A stretch of 15,987 nucleotides of DNA from CAYWBI01 sp964456445 (GTDB taxonomy: Bacteria > Calditrichota > Calditrichia > Calditrichales > J004), in assembly GCA_964456445.1 (NCBI GenBank), contig CAYWBI010000085.1:1-15987 (forward strand), written 5' to 3'. Positions 13,393-15,987 of this stretch are shown here, one piece after another (position 1 is the first letter of the stretch; every line of letters starts with the position of its first letter). A program made the translations under genes and the position numbers. A model generated the notes under the pieces. It was given only the letters and a program-made list of their open reading frames with translations. It was not told where the DNA came from and ran no database searches.

Positions 13393-13653
13393 ATGGCTAA
13401 AACAACGACGGTCAGGGCTTTAATGAATCCTGACAAAAAAGAGAGTGTAACAAAGATTCTGAACCGTCTTGGAATAACCCATTCTGAGGCCATTAACATT
13501 TTTTATAGTTTAATCGAAGAATACCGTGGATTTCCTTTTGATCTAAAGCTACCGGATAAAAACAACCCAACAACTATTCGACCTGAAGTACTTTTGCAGT
13601 TAAAAAGTAGCATTCGTAAGAATCGCCGATTGGGTGAACTACTCGCCAAATGA
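13393..13653 (+). CDS. RelB/DinJ-family antitoxin
   Basis: About 86 aa from ATG 13393 (MAKTTTVRALMNPDKKE); ATG at 13387 and TTG at 13360 are also in frame. The N-terminal ribbon-helix-helix fits RelB/DinJ: TVRALMNPDKKESVTKILNRLGITHSEAINIFYSLIEEYRGFPFDLKLP, including the characteristic GFPF-x-LK segment. The C-terminal tail is basic. The stop overlaps the following start (ATGA, 13650-13653). Unusually, that partner is a Doc toxin rather than a RelE/YafQ toxin. Cassette I (13280-14041), intact. Confidence 0.88.
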   Translation: MAKTTTVRALMNPDKKESVTKILNRLGITHSEAINIFYSLIEEYRGFPFDLKLPDKNNPTTIRPEVLLQLKSSIRKNRRLGELLAK

Positions 13654-14024
13654 TTATATATTTATCAGTTGTTGAAATACTGGAAATCCACAAAACCTTG
13701 ATCGATACGTTTGGTGGCATAAGTGGGACACGAGATATCGGCGCTCTGGAATCTGCTTTGATGCGTCCTCAATCGGGATACTATAAAACGGTACTTGAAG
13801 AAGCTGCAGCGCTTATGGAGAGTCTGGCCAATAATCACCCTTTTCTTGATGGCAACAAAAGAGTAGCATTCTTTGCGGCAGACATTTTTCTAAGAATAAA
13901 TGGGTATTTAATTGATTGCGACAGTAATGAAGCCAATATATTTTTTATGAAATTATTTGAGACAAAATCTTTTAAGTTTTCTCATTTACTAAAATGGTTA
14001 CAAGATAATGTTGTCTTACTCTAA
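13650..14024 (+). CDS. doc: Doc toxin (Fic/Doc family, death-on-curing)
   Basis: A 124-aa intact protein of standard Doc length. It has IYLSVVEILEIHKTLIDTFGG and RDIGALESALMRPQSGYY at the start, and the Fic motif HPFLDGNKR at 63-71, complete with His63, Asp67, Asn69 and Arg71. Doc enzymes transfer phosphate (or, in Fic relatives, AMP) to target proteins; P1 Doc inactivates EF-Tu by phosphorylation. It is coupled to a RelB/DinJ-type antitoxin by an ATGA overlap instead of the usual Phd. One of only two toxins in this array without a lesion. Confidence 0.93.
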   Translation: MIIYLSVVEILEIHKTLIDTFGGISGTRDIGALESALMRPQSGYYKTVLEEAAALMESLANNHPFLDGNKRVAFFAADIFLRINGYLIDCDSNEANIFFMKLFETKSFKFSHLLKWLQDNVVLL

Positions 14025-14034
14025 ATTAAGATGC

Positions 14035-14117
14035 TTATAACTAAATAAGCTTTAGAAGCGTTGCGCCCTTACCATGATTATGCGCACTCGGAACGATCAT
14101 CCGCGGCCTCGTTATCT
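14035..14117 (+). repeat. attC-like repeat 9, short form, 83 bp
   Basis: R'' is TTATAAC (14035-14041) and R' is GTTATCT (14111-14117). It contains the 5' block (TAAATAAGCTTTAGAAGCG, TTGCGCCCTTACCATGATTA) and then unique sequence with a short inverted pair AACGA/TCGTT (14092-14113). It is of normal attC size, showing that the long forms are not obligatory. It closes cassette I: GTTATAAGC (13280) and GCTTATAAC (14033) match 9 of 9. Confidence 0.75.
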
Positions 14118-14166
14118 GCAATTTGCATATGAAAAAAAATCATCAATTAATCGTAAAAGGATAATA

Positions 14167-15156
14167 ATGAAAGCAATAGTGAGTACAAAATACGGGGCAC
14201 CTGAAGTTCTACAATTCAAAGAATTAGAAAAACCAATACCAAAGAATAATGAAGTACTTGTAAGAATATACGCCACTTCTGTAACAGCAGCCCACTGTGC
14301 GATGCGAAAAGGCAAACCGCTTTTTGGCAGATTATTCATTGGGCTTACAAAACCAAAAATATCTATTCCTGGAACTGATTTTGCCGGAGAGATTGAGGCG
14401 ACAGGGAATGATATAGAACGATTTAAAGTGGGTGATCAAGCATTTGGGGCTACTGATGTTGGCGGAGGCTGTTATGCTGAATATATATGCATCTCTGAAC
14501 AAGATGTCCTTGTGAACAAACCTGTAAATATCGGCTATGATGAAGCTTCAGCAGTCATAGACGGAGCTACTACCGCCTTGGCGTTTCTGAGAGATTATGG
14601 AAAAATTAAGAATGGACAGAAGGTTCTTATTAATGGTGCATCAGGAGGGATAGGTGTTGCTGCGGTACAGCTTGCCAAATACTATGGTGCAGACGTTACG
14701 GGAGTTTGTAGTACAAAGAATATAGACCTAGTCAAATCCTTAGGAGCGGATAGGGTCATTGATTATACCAATGATGATTTCACTAAGGGAAAAAATACCT
14801 ATGACATAATTTTTGATACTGTTGGCAAGAGTTCTTTTAAGTGCTGTAAAGGTTCTTTAACTGCAAATGGGGTTTTTCTTTCACCTGTTCTTAGTATTTC
14901 AATTCTTTTTCAAATGCTGTGGACTTCAAAATTGGGAAAAAAGAAAGCAGTTTTTGCGGCAACAGGATTAAGGAAGTCAGCTGAAAAAATCGAAGACCTA
15001 ATATTTCTGAATGACCTTATCGAATCAGAAAAACTCAAAGCTGTCATTGATAGACAATACCCATTGGAAGAAATTGTTGATGCTCATAGATATGTCGAAA
15101 AGGGACATAAAAAGGGCAATGTGGTAATTAGTTTGAATAGTAGGAATTTTAAATGA
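14167..15156 (+). CDS. Zinc-independent MDR oxidoreductase (quinone-reductase-like alcohol dehydrogenase family)
   Basis: A 329-aa protein starting MKAIVSTKYGAPEVLQFKEL at ATG 14167, with AAAGG before it; the frame is open upstream to 14074 but that part is repeat sequence. An N-terminal GroES-like domain (about 1-125) has IPGTDFAGEIEATG and VGDQAFGATDVGGGCYAEY. The Rossmann domain has VLINGASGGIGVAAVQLAKYYGADVTGV (153-180), with the Gly-rich loop of NADP(H)-binding MDR proteins. Structural-zinc cysteines are absent, which places it with quinone oxidoreductase-like members that reduce electrophilic carbonyls or quinones. It is the only clearly metabolic gene in the array, alone in cassette J (14111-15174). 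Exact substrate unknown. Confidence 0.88.
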   Translation: MKAIVSTKYGAPEVLQFKELEKPIPKNNEVLVRIYATSVTAAHCAMRKGKPLFGRLFIGLTKPKISIPGTDFAGEIEATGNDIERFKVGDQAFGATDVGGGCYAEYICISEQDVLVNKPVNIGYDEASAVIDGATTALAFLRDYGKIKNGQKVLINGASGGIGVAAVQLAKYYGADVTGVCSTKNIDLVKSLGADRVIDYTNDDFTKGKNTYDIIFDTVGKSSFKCCKGSLTANGVFLSPVLSISILFQMLWTSKLGKKKAVFAATGLRKSAEKIEDLIFLNDLIESEKLKAVIDRQYPLEEIVDAHRYVEKGHKKGNVVISLNSRNFK

Positions 15157-15167
15157 CTAGAAAAAGT

Positions 15168-15651
15168 AGATAACAAAATAAGGTATAGAAGCGTTGCGAC
15201 TTTTACCACAATCTTGAAAAAACCATAAACCTAAGCCACCGTTTCCCCGAGGTCCCGGGATTTCCGCTTGCCTGCCTTTGGCATGGCTTCGCTGCAACCT
15301 GCCGGTGTTGGACCTGGCCGCAAGGCTCTACGTGTTGTTTAAATATTCAACGGGAAAGCAAAGGGGGCTGCGAGATCCTTAAAAAAAACAGCGCATTAAT
15401 TTCATTCGGGTTTCCCACGATATTTCCTAAGCTTTGTTGATAGGAAAACTTAAGTTATTGAACCGACCGCGGGATTTAAGGGTTGGGGTATTTGTCTTTT
15501 GAAATGAACATAGAAAATTCAAAAAAGAAAAGCCGACGACAGCTCTAAAATTGTATTTGAGAAAACCACCTATCTGTTTGTAAAAAGATGTTTTATTGCT
15601 TAGTTTGTTAAAACCGAAAGACGATTGGCGCGGTTCAATATTATGTTAACT
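15168..15651 (+). repeat. attC-like repeat 10, full-length long form, 484 bp
   Basis: R'' is AGATAAC (15168-15174) and R' is GTTAACT (15645-15651). All four blocks are present; a stretch of about 110 bp (15438-15548) is identical to repeat 3. The ends pair imperfectly (AACAAAATAAGG at the start against TTCAATATTATGTT at the end). It closes cassette J: GTTATCTGC (14111-14119) against GTAGATAAC (15166-15174), 8 of 9. No gene in it. Confidence 0.82.
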
Positions 15652-15761
15652 GCCATAGTTTCACAATAGAAAAAGGTTTTATCGCAACTTAATGTTATAT
15701 TGCATTATTTTTATCAACCAAACTATTAAATTTGATCATATTTTTAAGGATAAATGATAAT

Positions 15762-15987
15762 ATGATTCCAAAAATAATTTATAGAACTTTATTGTTTGTA
15801 ACTCTATTTCAGCTTACTAATTTTAAAATTTCCTTTTCACAAGATTTATCTTCAAGGGATTTTTTTATTCGTGTCGCAGAAGAAAATAAATGTCCGCTAG
15901 TTTTTATAGAAATTGAAGAGCAATTATATAAATATTGGCTCTACTGGGTTTTGTGTGGGTAAATACTTAGATAGAAAGAAAATTCAG
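15762..15987 (+). pseudogene. Start of a secreted protein, probably frameshifted, running off the window
   Basis: ATG at 15762 (after AAGGA and an alternative in-frame ATG at 15732) opens a signal peptide (MIPKIIYRTLLFVTLFQLTN, cleavage near ISFSQ). It continues SSRDFFIRVAEENKCPLVFIEIEEQLYK and then reads YWLYWVLCG and stop at 15960-15962. In the +1 frame the sequence reads NIGSTGFCVGKYLDRKKIQ to the window end, which is more protein-like. One extra A in the AAA near 15930 would explain the shift. The joined reading, IEIEEQLYNIGSTGFCVG, resembles the start of trypsin-like (S1-type) peptidase domains (hydrophobic strand, then GSGF-V), but this is a tentative reading. First gene of cassette K. 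Confidence 0.5.

Noticed and set aside
4369..15651. Repeats interpreted as copies of one insertion sequence or MITE (TAACA...TGTTA ends)
   Set aside because: The bases next to each repeat are complementary between the two ends of a cassette and differ from cassette to cassette. A transposon would give direct target duplications on both sides of each repeat instead.
4369..15987. CRISPR array
   Set aside because: The repeats are long, mosaic and spaced by whole genes of 450-1500 bp; there are no short uniform repeats or spacers and no cas genes.

Overview
The window joins an ordinary chromosomal segment (about 1-4200) to a gene-cassette array (about 4370 to the window end). The host is a bacterium. 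Shine-Dalgarno sequences of the AGGAG type precede several genes, base composition is moderate in the first part and AT-rich in the array, and there is an nfeD/slipin pair. An FCB-group lineage such as Calditrichota or a relative is possible, but this is a weak guess; no rRNA, tRNA or lineage marker is present.

Chromosomal part. Three short GC-rich palindromes (59-137) precede nfeD, a membrane-bound ClpP-class serine protease. A slipin/stomatin (SPFH) gene lies downstream in the same direction and ends at a clear intrinsic terminator. The pair is normally an operon, but here a 462-bp MITE-like element with terminal inverted repeats (1779-2240) separates them. Next comes a secreted protein with an SNase-like N-terminal half and a beta-strand-rich C-terminal half.

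Array. From about 4370 on, small genes or two-gene modules alternate with related repeats. Where both ends are visible, a cassette starts with GTTRRRY-like sequence and ends with RYYYAAC-like sequence that is its reverse complement, for example GTTGGCAATTT (11630) and AAATTGCCAAC (12308), or GTTATAAGC (13280) and GCTTATAAC (14033). This is the relation expected of integron cassettes. No integrase is in the window, so this is either the distal part of an integron or an attC cluster lacking an integrase (CALIN). One site (5097-5198, 102 bp) is a conventional attC. Most of the others are mosaics of shared blocks, up to about 485 bp, far above the usual attC size.

Cargo, in order: a GGCT-like protein; a small coiled-coil/2-TM pair plus a HEPN-like protein; an NDT-like/phosphoribosyltransferase fusion; a broken HigBA; an intact HigBA; UPF0175 plus a frameshifted DUF3368 PIN toxin; Phd/YefM plus a ParE/RelE toxin with an early amber codon; a reverse-oriented BrnTA with an ochre codon in BrnT; an intact DinJ/RelB-Doc pair; a zinc-independent MDR oxidoreductase; and the start of a secreted, probably frameshifted protein. 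All six antitoxins are intact, but four of the six toxins carry a simple disabling lesion. That is the expected footprint of selection to keep addiction-neutralising genes while toxins decay, unless the assembly is error-prone.
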